64,000 bases of DNA from Didymella arachidicola (taxonomy: Eukaryota > Ascomycota > Dothideomycetes > Pleosporales > Didymellaceae). Each line of letters starts with the position of its first letter. The first letter of the stretch is position 1. The notes beneath the pieces are model-generated. The model made no database searches, was not told the origin of the DNA, and worked only from the letters and a program-made list of their open reading frames with translations. Where the stretch lies: NCBI GenBank assembly GCA_016630955.3, contig CM049993.1, positions 558,001 through 622,000 of the forward strand, in the 5' to 3' direction. Made by a program: the position numbers and the translations under genes. Below, one piece after another: positions 53,281-62,960 of the stretch.

Positions 53281-56200
53281 GGTTTGCTTCTGGTTCCCAC
53301 GTGTTCTCTGAGTCTGGGTATCCTAACCACTTGACTAGATACTCAATGTTTCGTCCCTTCTTTCGGTGTTTTATTATTTTTTCAACTTCCCACTCGTCCT
53401 GGCCGTCTGCCTGGTAGTGGAAGTCTTTCTGGATTGGTGTTCTGGGGTCGGCAGGTTCCAACAGAGCGATGTGGAACACTGGATGGATCTTTGCATCCTT
53501 GGGCAGCGCGAGTCGATAGTTGACTGGGCTGATTCGTTTGGAAATGAAAAATGGTCCGACTTTGACTTTGTCCAGTTTTTTTGTTGGTCGCCGTGTGCGT
53601 AGATTCTTGGTGAGGAGATAGACTCTATCCCCCTCCTTCAGCAGAGGTGCCGTTTTTCGTTTCTTGTTGACATAAGAGATGCTTCTTGACTGAGCTTTGG
53701 CGATGTTCTCAAGCGATTGCTGATGTACTTCCTTTAGTGCTTCGACTGAAGTGATCGCTGATTCCGTTTGAATGTTACTGTCCAATGACCTTGTAAAGAG
53801 ATTTGGGTGTCTCCCGTGGTTCGCGAAGAACGGCGTTACGCCCGTTGCTTCCGATAATTTGTTGTTGTACGCGATTTGAGCCATAGGCAACAGTGAAACC
53901 CAGTTGTCCTGCCGCTGGTTGCAGTAGATGCGGAGGTACGTCTCCATAGTTTGGTTCACTCGTTCCGTTTGGCCATCCGTCTGCGGATGATACGCGGTTG
54001 ACAGTTTTTTCTTGGTACCAATAGCTGCTAACAGCGTGGTCCAGTAGTTCGATGTAAACAACTTGTCTCTATCACTGATGATTGATTCGGAAATGCCGTG
54101 GTGTCGAACGATCCTATCCAGATACACTCGTGCGAGCTGCTCTGCAGTGTAGCTGTGGCGGAAAGGCACAAACTCAGCGGCTTTCGTGAATCGATCCACT
54201 GCAACGAAGATTGAGTCGTAGGTGTATCCTGTTACAGGATCCTTGGAGACAGGTAGCTGTGTAACGAAATCCATCGTAATGTTCGTCCATGGTGCCGTTG
54301 GCGGCTCCATTGCCTGTGCTTCTCCATACTTGGCGTGCGTGCTGTGTTTGTTCTGCTGACAGCTTACGCAATTCTTGATGAACTTGGCGACCTTGTCGCG
54401 CATGTTCGGGAACTCGTAATGTCTCTTGATGAGTTCCATCGTTCTGGTGATACCGGGGTGTCCATGAAGCGGGTCATCGTGGTGACTGCTTATGACTTCT
54501 TCCTCCAGTTCCTCTGGTACCTGTGATGGTACATGATGCTCTTGGCGTACTAGCATCATATTGTTGAGCTGCTGGGATGGTCCTAACGATCCGTCGCTAT
54601 TAACGCCAAGAATCGCCGATTCGTTGATCGTCTTGGATCCTGCGAGGTCGTGTCGTCGACTGAGTGCGTCGGCTCTACCGTTGTCCTTTCCTGGTGTATA
54701 GAGGATCTTGAACTTATATTGTCCGAGGGTCTCAGACCATCGTACTTGTCGTCTGTTCAATACCTTTGTTGTCGTGAAATGTACCAGGTTTTTGTGATCC
54801 GTGTAGATCGTAAGTTCCGAACAACTTTCAGCGTAGACTCGCCAATGTTCTAGGGCAGATACGATCGCGAGCAGTTCTTTGTCGTGTACGTCGTATCGTT
54901 CTTCGGGTCCTGAGAACTTGCGTGAGTAGTAGGCAATCGGGTGCCATTGACCATCTCGTTCCTGTGTGATGCATGCTCCTAATGCCAGATCTGAGGCATC
55001 TGTTTCCATTCGTAGCGGTTCTCCGCTCCTGAATGTAACCAACGTGGGTGGATCTATACAAGCCTGTTTCAACGTTTCAAAAGCTTTGTCCTGATCCTCG
55101 CCCCACTTGAAGGGTGTGTCCTTCCGCGTAAGTTTCGTAAGCGGCAAGGCCTTCGTGGAGTAATCCTTGATGAAGCGTCGGTTGAAGTTGACAAACCCAA
55201 GGAACTCTTGAATGTTCTTGACGGTTTTGGGTGTTGGCCAATCCTTCACAACCTGAATCTTTGCTTGGCTCATCTTGACTCCGTATCGTCCTACTACAAA
55301 CCCTAGGAACTCGACTTCCTCCTTGTGCCATTCGCATTTCTCGGGTTTCAAGCGTAGGTGCGCTGCTCCTAGGCAGACAAGCACTTGTCGTACGTGTTCG
55401 ACATGCTCTTCTAGTGTCTTACTGTACACTAGGATGTCATCGAGGTACGCTACCACAGTGATGTCCAAATGTGCTCTCAATACGTTGTTGATGAGCGCTT
55501 GACATGTTGCTGGTGCGTTGGTAAGCCCAAAAGGCATGACCAAATACTCGTAATGACCATAACGGGTTCTAAACGCCGTCTTCCATTCTTCGCCTTCCTT
55601 CATGCGGATGAGGTTGTACGCTCCTCTCAAGTCCAACGCAGTGAAGTACTGTGCTCCGGCTAACCGATCTTGTAGTTCGCTAATGTTCGGTAGCGGGTAA
55701 CGATTCTTGATAGTGATATCGTTGAGCTTTCTGTAATCGATGCAAGGTCGCAGCTTGCCATCTTTCTTTGGTACGAATAGAACGGGAAATCCCGCTGGGG
55801 ATTCTGATTCTCTGATGAATCCTTTGTCAAGGTTCTCCTTAAGGTAGCTGCGCAACTCCTCAAGTTCCTTTTCTGACATCTGGTATATTGGCCCGAATGG
55901 GGGCTTCTTGCCTGGCTCGAGCTTAATCTCGTGGTCCCATTCTTGGTGCTGCGGTAATGCCTTCGCAGTCTTCTCATCGCGGAAGAGGTCTATAAACTCT
56001 CTGTATTCGTCCGGGATGTCAGGAGTTGTACTGTTCTCCTTAACCGTCGCTTTGTGATCCTGGGGCTGGTTGGTATCTGCGCGGTCGACCGCTCTAACTT
56101 GGCGCGTCTTGTTCGAAGAGATGTTGTTAATCTCCTTCTCATCCACCAGCTGCGTCGTGAGCTGCGCGGGTCGCTGTCCGGGTGTACCTGATCCGTGACA

Positions 56201-56728
56201 CGTGAGCGTTATTCGCTGGTTCTTCCAGTCGATCCATGGATTGTGCTCTCTTAACCAAGGAAGTCCTAATATGATATCGTGGGCGGCCGTTCCCAGAACA
56301 TCTAGGTCTGTCAATTCCTCGTGGTTGAATACTTTCAGACGTCGCTGTACCACTTCGTGGGTCACAGTCGACTCTCCTGGCATTGGTTCTCCGTTGGCTA
56401 CTCGTAAAGGGTATGGTTCCTCCTTTCTTCGCTTCTGCAAGCCTGCTTGCGCGATAGCGGATTGAGACACGTAGTTGCTCTGTGCTCCTGAGTCCAACAA
56501 TGCCGTCATCCTGGTGCCTTCTAGCACGACAGGGAATTTGATGAGGGACTGGGCCTCATTGGAATCCTGACGTCGATTCCGGGAGCCCTGGACTGCGTTG
56601 AGAAAAAGCTCTCGTCCGGGTTGTCCTTGGCGTCTGTTTGCCATATGTCTAAAAAAGACTCGTCCTGGGGCATAAAACCGCTCAGGCGTTTTAGTGTCTC
56701 GTGGTTCCTGCAATTCGGATGGAAACAC
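53150..56728 (-). CDS. pol: E2 Pol polyprotein (chromovirus)
   Basis: Same length (1192 codons) and domain order as in E1: protease with LLDSGAQSNYVS, RT with YLDDILVYS, RNase H, integrase with HHCC finger and ISDRDKLF/TDGQTERVNQ, and a chromodomain. Most differences from E1 cluster at the C-terminal end (for example KIIKHRKKGRNIEYLVKW against KVIKHRKTKENNEYLVKW), where pol overlaps or approaches the antisense gene. All catalytic motifs are intact. Confidence 0.95.
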   Translation of the reverse strand: MFPSELQEPRDTKTPERFYAPGRVFFRHMANRRQGQPGRELFLNAVQGSRNRRQDSNEAQSLIKFPVVLEGTRMTALLDSGAQSNYVSQSAIAQAGLQKRRKEEPYPLRVANGEPMPGESTVTHEVVQRRLKVFNHEELTDLDVLGTAAHDIILGLPWLREHNPWIDWKNQRITLTCHGSGTPGQRPAQLTTQLVDEKEINNISSNKTRQVRAVDRADTNQPQDHKATVKENSTTPDIPDEYREFIDLFRDEKTAKALPQHQEWDHEIKLEPGKKPPFGPIYQMSEKELEELRSYLKENLDKGFIRESESPAGFPVLFVPKKDGKLRPCIDYRKLNDITIKNRYPLPNISELQDRLAGAQYFTALDLRGAYNLIRMKEGEEWKTAFRTRYGHYEYLVMPFGLTNAPATCQALINNVLRAHLDITVVAYLDDILVYSKTLEEHVEHVRQVLVCLGAAHLRLKPEKCEWHKEEVEFLGFVVGRYGVKMSQAKIQVVKDWPTPKTVKNIQEFLGFVNFNRRFIKDYSTKALPLTKLTRKDTPFKWGEDQDKAFETLKQACIDPPTLVTFRSGEPLRMETDASDLALGACITQERDGQWHPIAYYSRKFSGPEERYDVHDKELLAIVSALEHWRVYAESCSELTIYTDHKNLVHFTTTKVLNRRQVRWSETLGQYKFKILYTPGKDNGRADALSRRHDLAGSKTINESAILGVNSDGSLGPSQQLNNMMLVRQEHHVPSQVPEELEEEVISSHHDDPLHGHPGITRTMELIKRHYEFPNMRDKVAKFIKNCVSCQQNKHSTHAKYGEAQAMEPPTAPWTNITMDFVTQLPVSKDPVTGYTYDSIFVAVDRFTKAAEFVPFRHSYTAEQLARVYLDRIVRHHGISESIISDRDKLFTSNYWTTLLAAIGTKKKLSTAYHPQTDGQTERVNQTMETYLRIYCNQRQDNWVSLLPMAQIAYNNKLSEATGVTPFFANHGRHPNLFTRSLDSNIQTESAITSVEALKEVHQQSLENIAKAQSRSISYVNKKRKTAPLLKEGDRVYLLTKNLRTRRPTKKLDKVKVGPFFISKRISPVNYRLALPKDAKIHPVFHIALLEPADPRTPIQKDFHYQADGQDEWEVEKIIKHRKKGRNIEYLVKWLGYPDSENTWEPEANLTNCRQSLTQYRNSVASTAQDPRGSQQGSQQRVGLIRDQRRNR

Positions 56729-58773
56729 TCAGCCCATTCTTGGCCGTAGCACCTCTCGTTTTGTACCATGTGCATGTTGAATATGTCTTCCACACATTCA
56801 ATTCCTGGAAAGTGGAGATTCGTGCGTTTATCCCACAAGTGCTCTGCGCAATAGGTATCCGTACATTCCCACCAGTATTCCTCGCAGCCCTCGGGCTTAC
56901 TCGGAAACCATCCACTGTTCAGTTTGTACTGTCTGTGGTCTTCGCAGGCTTCGTGGTAGCACTGCGTAGGTGGTAGTCGAGAATGGTACGGGTTTCGAAT
57001 ATCCTGGAACAGCTTCGACGTATAGCTCGGCGTTGGCAAAGCGGGCTGTCGGTCGAAGTCGGGTTCGTCTCGACTTCGAGCGTATAAGTTGTAGTCGTCC
57101 AGCTGTTGCTGAGTTGCGGAGTTGCTTTCTTTCCAGCGGATAAAGTCTTCCGTGTGCCATTCTTTGTTGGTTTTCTGTGCATTGGCTACCTGTTGGTCGA
57201 ATCTCTTAAGTGCTTCGGGGTCACCGAGCAAGTACCGTCTTGACCGTTGAATATTTTCTTCCGTCATCCAATCGCGGACAGACTCGACATCCTGTAGGCT
57301 TGGTGTCTGGATAGAAACGGATGACGCTTCTCCCTTGTGCTCTGGGATGTTGTTGACAATGGTCAAGTTTATCGTTGGTGCTTTGGGTTCTCGGAAAGCA
57401 GGAGTCTGGGTGGATTGGTCGCGCGAGACCATCATGTCCTGACTATGTTGCGTTTTGTCGCATACAATTAAACGTTTCCCTTCCTTTGAATAGTACTTGT
57501 CGTTGAGCCGGAAAAAGGAATCGTAGTATCGTTTGCCAACAATAGCGCTGCCGTCCTTAATGTCGCACTCTACCACATGGTGTTGACGGGGATCATTGTC
57601 AATCCACTCTTCCTTAGGGTAGGGTGTTGGTGACCGGATTTGCTTGCTTGGAGCATCCTCATCGGACTCCTCGATGTAGTCGTTGTCAAGTCCGGAAGTG
57701 GGGTCTTCCATGAGACGTCCCATCTCATTAGTAACGACCTCCCACTCTTGGTCGCCGCTGTCGTCATGAGCCAGCATGTTCAGCTGTCTGGTCACTTTGT
57801 TCTTCATGCGACAATCGCGAGCGTAGTGGCCCACCTTGCCACAGCTGTAACAAGTCACTGAAGACTTATCACTGCGTTTGTTACTACCCTTTTTCTTTTC
57901 ATTCCATCGTTCAGGTCCTTTGTTGATGTTGGAGAGGTCCATTGCTGCAGGGCCGTAGTATCCTCCACTTGTATCGTTGTGGACTCGGCGCCCTACGTTG
58001 GCTTGGTAATGGCTTCCTCGTTGCCCACGGCGATAGTTGTTATTACGCCACTGGTTTCGTGAGGTTTGGGGTGGGCGAGCGACCTGAGTCGCAACTCGCA
58101 CACGAGGGTCCTCTCTCAATTCTTGTTGAAGGTCGTAGAGCTTGGTGTCGATACTGATCGCTTCGTGGACTAGCGCATCAAAGGTATCGGTAGCTGCTGC
58201 GGTTCGCATGAGCTCTTCCTTGACCTTGGGTTTAAGGCCTTGTTTGAACATGGTCATCAGCGCGACGTCGTCCCAGCCGGTGAACGTGGCTACCTGCTGA
58301 AACTTAGCAGCGTAGTCCGCGGCGGATGCAGTTTGTCGGATGCGCTGAATCTCGCGTCGGGCGATGGTTGGTTCGTTGTGTACTCCAAATACCTGGCGGA
58401 TCTGTTCCTTGAACAGATCGAAGTCTTCGATCCATGGGTCGATATCCGCGGAGTTGCTTGCTCCGTCATGGTAACGGCGGATAAATGGTTTGATCCAGGT
58501 GAACGCGCGATCCTTCATGAAGGTTGACGCCAGAGTAACGCGTTTCTCTTCCGGGATGCGTTCTCCCTGGAACATAAAGAACAGGTCGAACTTCATAAGC
58601 CAGTCTTCCAGTTTGTCACGAGTACCATCGAAGGTCTCGGGCTTAGCTACTGGATAGGTGCTCGTAGAGACGGGGGCCGCTGCCTCCTCGTCCATGTCGA
58701 GATCGTCATCAGCCGTACGGCGTGATGCGTTGGAGTTGCTAGGGGTAGCACGTGTTCCTGAAGTAGTACTCAT
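56521..58773 (-). CDS. gag: E2 Gag
   Basis: A 750-residue Gag, equal in length to E1 Gag and nearly identical. It has the capsid-like domain, a CCHC knuckle CYSCGKVGHYARDC, and the same three tail motifs (CYHEACEDH, CTDTYCAEH, CFHPNCRNH). The ATG at 58773 aligns with that of E1. In this copy the frame is also open upstream into the LTR to an ATG at 58869, but the shorter start is the conserved one. Confidence 0.93.
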   Translation of the reverse strand: MSTTSGTRATPSNSNASRRTADDDLDMDEEAAAPVSTSTYPVAKPETFDGTRDKLEDWLMKFDLFFMFQGERIPEEKRVTLASTFMKDRAFTWIKPFIRRYHDGASNSADIDPWIEDFDLFKEQIRQVFGVHNEPTIARREIQRIRQTASAADYAAKFQQVATFTGWDDVALMTMFKQGLKPKVKEELMRTAAATDTFDALVHEAISIDTKLYDLQQELREDPRVRVATQVARPPQTSRNQWRNNNYRRGQRGSHYQANVGRRVHNDTSGGYYGPAAMDLSNINKGPERWNEKKKGSNKRSDKSSVTCYSCGKVGHYARDCRMKNKVTRQLNMLAHDDSGDQEWEVVTNEMGRLMEDPTSGLDNDYIEESDEDAPSKQIRSPTPYPKEEWIDNDPRQHHVVECDIKDGSAIVGKRYYDSFFRLNDKYYSKEGKRLIVCDKTQHSQDMMVSRDQSTQTPAFREPKAPTINLTIVNNIPEHKGEASSVSIQTPSLQDVESVRDWMTEENIQRSRRYLLGDPEALKRFDQQVANAQKTNKEWHTEDFIRWKESNSATQQQLDDYNLYARSRDEPDFDRQPALPTPSYTSKLFQDIRNPYHSRLPPTQCYHEACEDHRQYKLNSGWFPSKPEGCEEYWWECTDTYCAEHLWDKRTNLHFPGIECVEDIFNMHMVQNERCYGQEWAECFHPNCRNHETLKRLSGFMPQDESFLDIWQTDAKDNPDESFFSTQSRAPGIDVRIPMRPSPSSNSLSC
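56650..56656 (-). promoter_or_regulatory. E2 -1 ribosomal frameshift site TTTTTTA
   Basis: The same heptamer as in E1 at the same place, in phase (TCT TTT TTA) in the gag frame. Confidence 0.75.
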
Positions 58774-58780
58774 CTTGGGG

Positions 58781-58788
58781 GTGTTCAA
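58781..58788 (-). other. E2 probable self-priming site
   Basis: TTGAACAC on the element's sense strand, two bases after the 5' LTR. It is complementary to GTGTTCAA at the predicted RNA start (59004-59011 on this strand as TTGAACAC). Confidence 0.62.
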
Positions 58789-58790
58789 AA

Positions 58791-59290
58791 TGTTGAAGTC
58801 GTACTTTAAGCAAAGCTCGTAAGCACTAGTTCTGTTGGTTCTCAGGGATAAGTACGGTAACAGGGACACGAAGGGTGGAGTTGCAATGAGGTGTGCAGAT
58901 ATGATCTGTCAGTCTCGAAGGCAGGGGTAACGATGAGTAGTACAGAGTAGACTGTCTAGCTCGAAGGTTGGTTGAGATCCAAAGACAAACTTGATTGACT
59001 AGGTTGAACACGAACTGTAAGAGTTGTGTTCCTACGTACTATATACTATTCCTGTATCCTGAGTACCTGTAGTCTCCGGGATACCTGTGGTCTCCGGGAT
59101 ACCTGTGGTCTCCGGGATACCTGTGGTCTCCGGGATACCTGTGGTCTCCGGGATACCTGTGGTCTCCGGGATACCTGTGCTTGGCGGGATACCAGTCACG
59201 TGACTTGTGGGACACATATGCGTCACCCCGCACTACTGCAGTAGAGTCCGTTCGTCTACTTGTGGCTTCCCTTCTCCTGTGATCGTAACA
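58791..59290 (-). repeat. E2 5' LTR
   Basis: 500 bp, at the right because the element is reversed. It is indistinguishable by eye from the 3' LTR, including the six 18-bp repeats. Followed by the target duplication TAGAG. Confidence 0.93.
59072..59179. repeat. 18-bp tandem repeat, six copies, in U3 (5' LTR)
   Basis: The same six units as at 52343-52450, offset by exactly the distance between the LTRs. Confidence 0.95.
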
Positions 59291-59384
59291 TAGAGTAGTT
59301 ACTTAGAAGTAAAAATAGAGATTTAACTAGTAAAACTAGGTATACTACTTACCTATATATACTACTTGCCTATAAGGTACGTTA

Positions 59385-59570
59385 TATTATATATAATATT
59401 AGAGATAATTTAATATAATTCTATTAATAGTACTATTTAGTATTATTAGAATAGTATCTCTATTATATAATTCTATCTATAATATTAATATTCTCTACTA
59501 TAATAGGTAAGAAAAAACTCTTAGATACTAATTAAATTCTTATAGTAAGAGGTTCTTATATTTAAGTATC
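59385..59570. other. AT-rich spacer
   Basis: Almost entirely A and T with many TA and AT steps. No open frame or repeat end is recognised. It looks like heavily mutated repeat DNA between copies A and B of the inverted-repeat element. Confidence 0.6.
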
Positions 59571-60008
59571 TAACGTACTTAAAGGGCGAGTGGCCTACTA
59601 GGGCGAGTGGCCTATGCAGTTTTACTAGTTAAATCTTAATTTTTACTTCTAGATAAGTCCTCTAATACTAGATATTAATTTCTAAAATTTTTATAGTAGA
59701 GCTGCAAGCAGATAAAGAAGCTATTTCTAGAATCTAGAAGCTATAGCTTTAGTAGATAAAAAGTTATTAAAAGAAAAGTAAATTGCAAGGATTATTTAGA
59801 CCTACTTTTCTATACCTCTAGATCTAGAAGAGCTAGAGCTTAGCTACTTATAAGACTTAAAGTGTACCTATATAGGATATACATATTAAATTTTTAGAAG
59901 ATTCTATTAGACAATTAGAGAGTTATTAGCCCCTAGATGTTTGGTTTTCCTTAGTAAAACTGCGTGGGCCACTCGCCCTGGTGGGCCACTCGCCCTTCAA
60001 GTACGTTA
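59571..60008. mobile_element. 438-bp inverted-repeat element, copy B
   Basis: An uninterrupted AT-rich element with terminal inverted repeats of about 60 bp. Each end has TAACGTACTT, then two spaced copies of GGGCGAGTGGCC, then GCAGTTTTACTA. The right end shows the same in reverse (GGCCACTCGCCC twice, AAGTACGTTA). It has no coding capacity. It aligns along its whole length, in opposite orientation, to the pieces of copy A and shows the empty target sites of both retroelements. It is probably a MITE with a TA target. Confidence 0.85.
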
Positions 60009-60556
60009 AGGTTCTAGGGTTCTAGTATTTATATATTTTAGTTTTTAATTTCTAATTTTAATTTTAAATTAATAGGTGCTAACTGTTATCTATATCTAAG
60101 TATACCCTGCTAACACTTGCTAGTTCGTAATACTAGAAGCTTCCGTTAAGATAGGAGTGTTTTAATAAGATGTTAACCCTATCTTGTATACTTGAAACTC
60201 TACCGCTACCTTCAGCAAGGGCATACTTACTGTCAAAGAACCATGAACCATGAACCAAGCTACACTTCTCGCCGCGAAACGATAGCAACATGCAGGAGGG
60301 TTTCGTCCTTGGTCTGAAGTTCAATCCTTCAACAAGATCGAAGGGGCTTGCTGGGCCGCAACATGTACCACCGAAATGTCGAAACACAATGGCGACCTAT
60401 ATATTGACCTGTGAACTACCCAGCGCGCGCCTACAATCAGCCATCTCTTTTATTATTCTATTCTTTTAGGCTCTGGTAGCCCAGTTTTCATTTGTCGTAC
60501 ACTTCTTGTTTCTCCTTCTTCTCCAAGCGCCTAATACCCACATTCCGTTGTACACA
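60009..60556. other. AT-rich margin, then promoter of the DUF3455 gene
   Basis: About 120 bp of AT-rich sequence, then ordinary composition. A minus frame at 60133-60387 has no recognisable domain. The last 100 bp are pyrimidine-rich ahead of the ATG at 60557. Confidence 0.45.
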
Positions 60557-61159
60557 ATGCTCTACTCAAGCATCTTCGCCGCCTGCGCATTGCCACTCAC
60601 GCTTGCAGCGCCTTTCTGGACCCGCCAAAACAACACCATAAACGGAACTGCAACATGTGATCTCAGCAACATCTCTCAGCCCGCCAACGCCCTTACACCA
60701 CCTTCTGCGGATCTGCGCCTCGTCCTCATCGCTCACGGAGAGGGGACGCAGAACTACACCTGCACGACCGCGACCTCTACCCCATCAGCAATTGGCGCCA
60801 TCGCTGAACTATACAACGCCTCTTGTGCAGTCGCCAACCCCACTGAAGCGCAGAACAACGTCGCGCAGGCAGCGGCTATCGGCAATCACTTCTTCGCGGA
60901 TGTCACGACACCCGACTTCAACATCCCTGGCCTGGGTAACACCAAGTCGAAAAAGGTTGAGGAAGTTGCCGCACCGAACCCCAGCGCCGACGTCAAGTGG
61001 CTCAGGCTACAGGCGCAGACGGAGGGTACTACCAGCCAGGTCAAGTTCATTTACCGGCTGAATACTGTCGGTGGACTTGCGCCTGCCAATTGCGAAGGCA
61101 GAGCGGCCGGTGAGGTTGTCACAGTGCAGTACCAGGCACAGTACTGGTTTTATGCTTAA
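60557..61159 (+). CDS. Secreted DUF3455-family protein
   Basis: A 200-residue protein with a signal peptide (MLYSSIFAACALPLTLAAPF). It has the fungal DUF3455 pattern: ADLRLVLIAHGEGTQNYTCT, IGNHFFADVTTPDFNIPGLG, DVKWLRLQAQTEG and GGLAPANCEGRAAGEVVTVQ ahead of a terminal AQYWFYA. Members are small secreted proteins of unknown function, sometimes annotated malate-dehydrogenase-like by early database transfer. Several N-x-T/S sites are present. The ATG chosen gives the signal peptide; the frame upstream has no other ATG. Confidence 0.85.
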   Translation: MLYSSIFAACALPLTLAAPFWTRQNNTINGTATCDLSNISQPANALTPPSADLRLVLIAHGEGTQNYTCTTATSTPSAIGAIAELYNASCAVANPTEAQNNVAQAAAIGNHFFADVTTPDFNIPGLGNTKSKKVEEVAAPNPSADVKWLRLQAQTEGTTSQVKFIYRLNTVGGLAPANCEGRAAGEVVTVQYQAQYWFYA

Positions 61160-61562
61160 GCATATCCAATATGGCTTATGGCGGTATCATGGGGCCGGAG
61201 GTGGTGCAAAGATTTTCGATTCTTTTGATATTGTATATTTTCGGATGTATGGCTTTGGGTCAATGTTTTGGTGGTGTATAGTAGGATGTCGTTTCAATTG
61301 AAAACATACGAACTATCAATGCACGCATTATTGAGGCCCGTGTTGTGGGAAAGGCTGGCACCTGCTAAACTGGGTCATGATGATGGACAGCAATGAGCGC
61401 GAGGGAAACTAGTCTGGAACAAGGAAAGCGTTCTAGTAACGCGTGCCTCGGCCCAGGTCCAGCCATCATCACATTCGCCGATTGCACATAGAAGCTTCTC
61501 CGTCGCTTCGCCGCAACGAACATATTGGGCACCTTAAGACGACGAGCGCGCTGCACATAACC

Positions 61563-62807
61563 ATGTCAAAACCATCCATACCCGTTTGGCAACGAATAGC
61601 CACCACTGACCCACCCTCGTTGTCTGCGAACGAGGAGCCGAAGCCGGAGAACGCGGCAGAAGATAGCACGAAACCGGTCGCAGAAGAACCTGCACATTCG
61701 GAAACGGTAGCAAGCGTTGTGAAGAACGCCGATCTATTAGATCAAGCGAGGCGTTTCCTCGAGGACCCAAACATCCGCGACGCGCCTCGCGAGAAGAAGG
61801 CTGTCTTCCTGCAAGCTAAAGGCGTGTCTTCAGAGGATATAGACACATTACTAGGAAGGGCTATACAGCAAGATGCGTCTTCCGACCTTGAAGCAGCAGG
61901 AGCTCGAGCATGGTCGACAGTAAGACTCTTTGCATTACCTTTGATGCAAAACTGACCTCGTCAGACACCTCAGCCAGTCCAAGCATCACCTGTAACGCCG
62001 CCACAACCACGAGAGTTACCACCCATTGTCACATATCCAGAGTTCCTTGCGCAGACAGAAAAGCCACCGCCGTTGATAACGACCAGTCGCCTGGTGACCA
62101 CAGCATACATCGCAGGAGGGCTGATGGCGTCCATATACGGATTATCCAAGTACATCATCGCGCCAATGGCGGAGAACCTTGCTGAGGCACGTCATGACTT
62201 CGCAGCGCATACGCAAGAGCAACTGGTAGAGCTGAACAAGATGCTCGGGAAGTCTGTCTCTGTCGATCCAGCCAGTAACGTTAGGAAGACGGCATCAGAG
62301 ATCGGAGATGATGTATCAGAAGCAGACTCAGATCCAACTGAGCTGTATCACCGCGACTACGGGACGCAAACCACACCCAACCTATCACGACGACCCTCAC
62401 TCGTCGATACGGACGTCCATCCGACAGTAACCGCACACGAGAAACGATTGAAGATCATCACTTCGCATCTGAACGAAATAGCCACGAATCGAAGTAACAG
62501 TAGCGTCTCACAAGACTCTCTGCAGACGCAGGTGTCAGATCTGACAACCTACCTGAACGATATGAGCTATCAGAACCAATACTACAACAGCATGGGTGGA
62601 CATTGGGGAAGCAACTACGGTTTGCCTTCAGGCAAAGATGGGAAGAAAGACCAAATCGAGATCTTGAAGCAGGACATCAGAGCAGTAAAAGGCATCTTTC
62701 TTAGCGCAAGAAACTTTCCTACAGGCGGAGCTAGATTACCTGGGACGAGAACGCCTCCTTCTGCCATGCCTGGAACGGGGAGACGGACACCACCAAGGGT
62801 TGGCTAG
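61563..62807 (+). CDS. Pex14/Pex33-like peroxin
   Basis: Peroxisomal membrane docking-complex component for matrix protein import. Exons 61563-61919 and 61965-62807, with a 45-nt intron, give 399 residues. Residues 58-100 form the Pex14 N-terminal three-helix domain (LLDQARRFLEDPNIRDAPRE, then KKAVFLQAKGVSSEDIDTLL), which binds Pex5 in the family. A hydrophobic segment follows (LVTTAYIAGGLMASIYGLSK, about residues 165-185), then a helical region (LAEARHDFAAHTQEQLVELN) and a disordered C-terminus. The position and wording of the membrane segment look closer to the Pex14/17 (Pex33) paralogue of filamentous fungi than to canonical Pex14, but I cannot settle this without alignment. Confidence 0.8.
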
Positions 62808-62960
62808 GTATTGTGGTAATTGACGAATGCCCGTTCAATCGTCTGTTCAGCAGGCTGCTGAACCGCGCTAGTGGCAGCTAACGGCAAGTGGGGCCTTTAC
62901 CGGCAGTGACAGCACCAGGCTACCAGACAACATAGCATCTTCACACGCTACCTCGTCGCC

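Larger units (their letters stand above)
52062..59290 (-). mobile_element. Full-length Ty3/gypsy chromovirus E2
   Basis: A 7229-bp element in reverse orientation with 500-bp LTRs that appear identical, flanked by the 5-bp duplication TAGAG (52057-52061 and 59291-59295). Same gene order as E1. Gag and Pol are nearly identical to E1, whereas U3 and the antisense gene are strongly diverged. All frames are open. It is inserted into copy A of the inverted-repeat element, independently of E1. Confidence 0.95.
44512..59384. mobile_element. 438-bp inverted-repeat element, copy A, split by two retroelements
   Basis: Pieces at 44512-44684, 51881-52061 and 59291-59384 join into one AT-rich element. Its ends are inverted: TAACGTAC on the left and GTACGTTA on the right, followed inward by degenerate double copies of GGGCGAGTGGCC and then CTAGTTTTACTAG. 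Removing the two LTR elements and one copy of each 5-bp target duplication leaves exactly 438 bp, the length of copy B, which aligns to it in opposite orientation. It has no coding capacity. TA at both ends suggests a Tc1/mariner-type target, hence a MITE. Differences from copy B are mostly transitions of RIP type. Confidence 0.85.

Noticed and set aside
54335..54526. Forward frames within E2 such as 54335-54526 and 55275-55502
   Set aside because: They are shadows of pol on the opposite strand, with matching shadows in E1.
58774..58869. Longer E2 Gag start inside the LTR
   Set aside because: The conserved start in both elements is the ATG 17-18 bp after the LTR, and E1 lacks the upstream Met.
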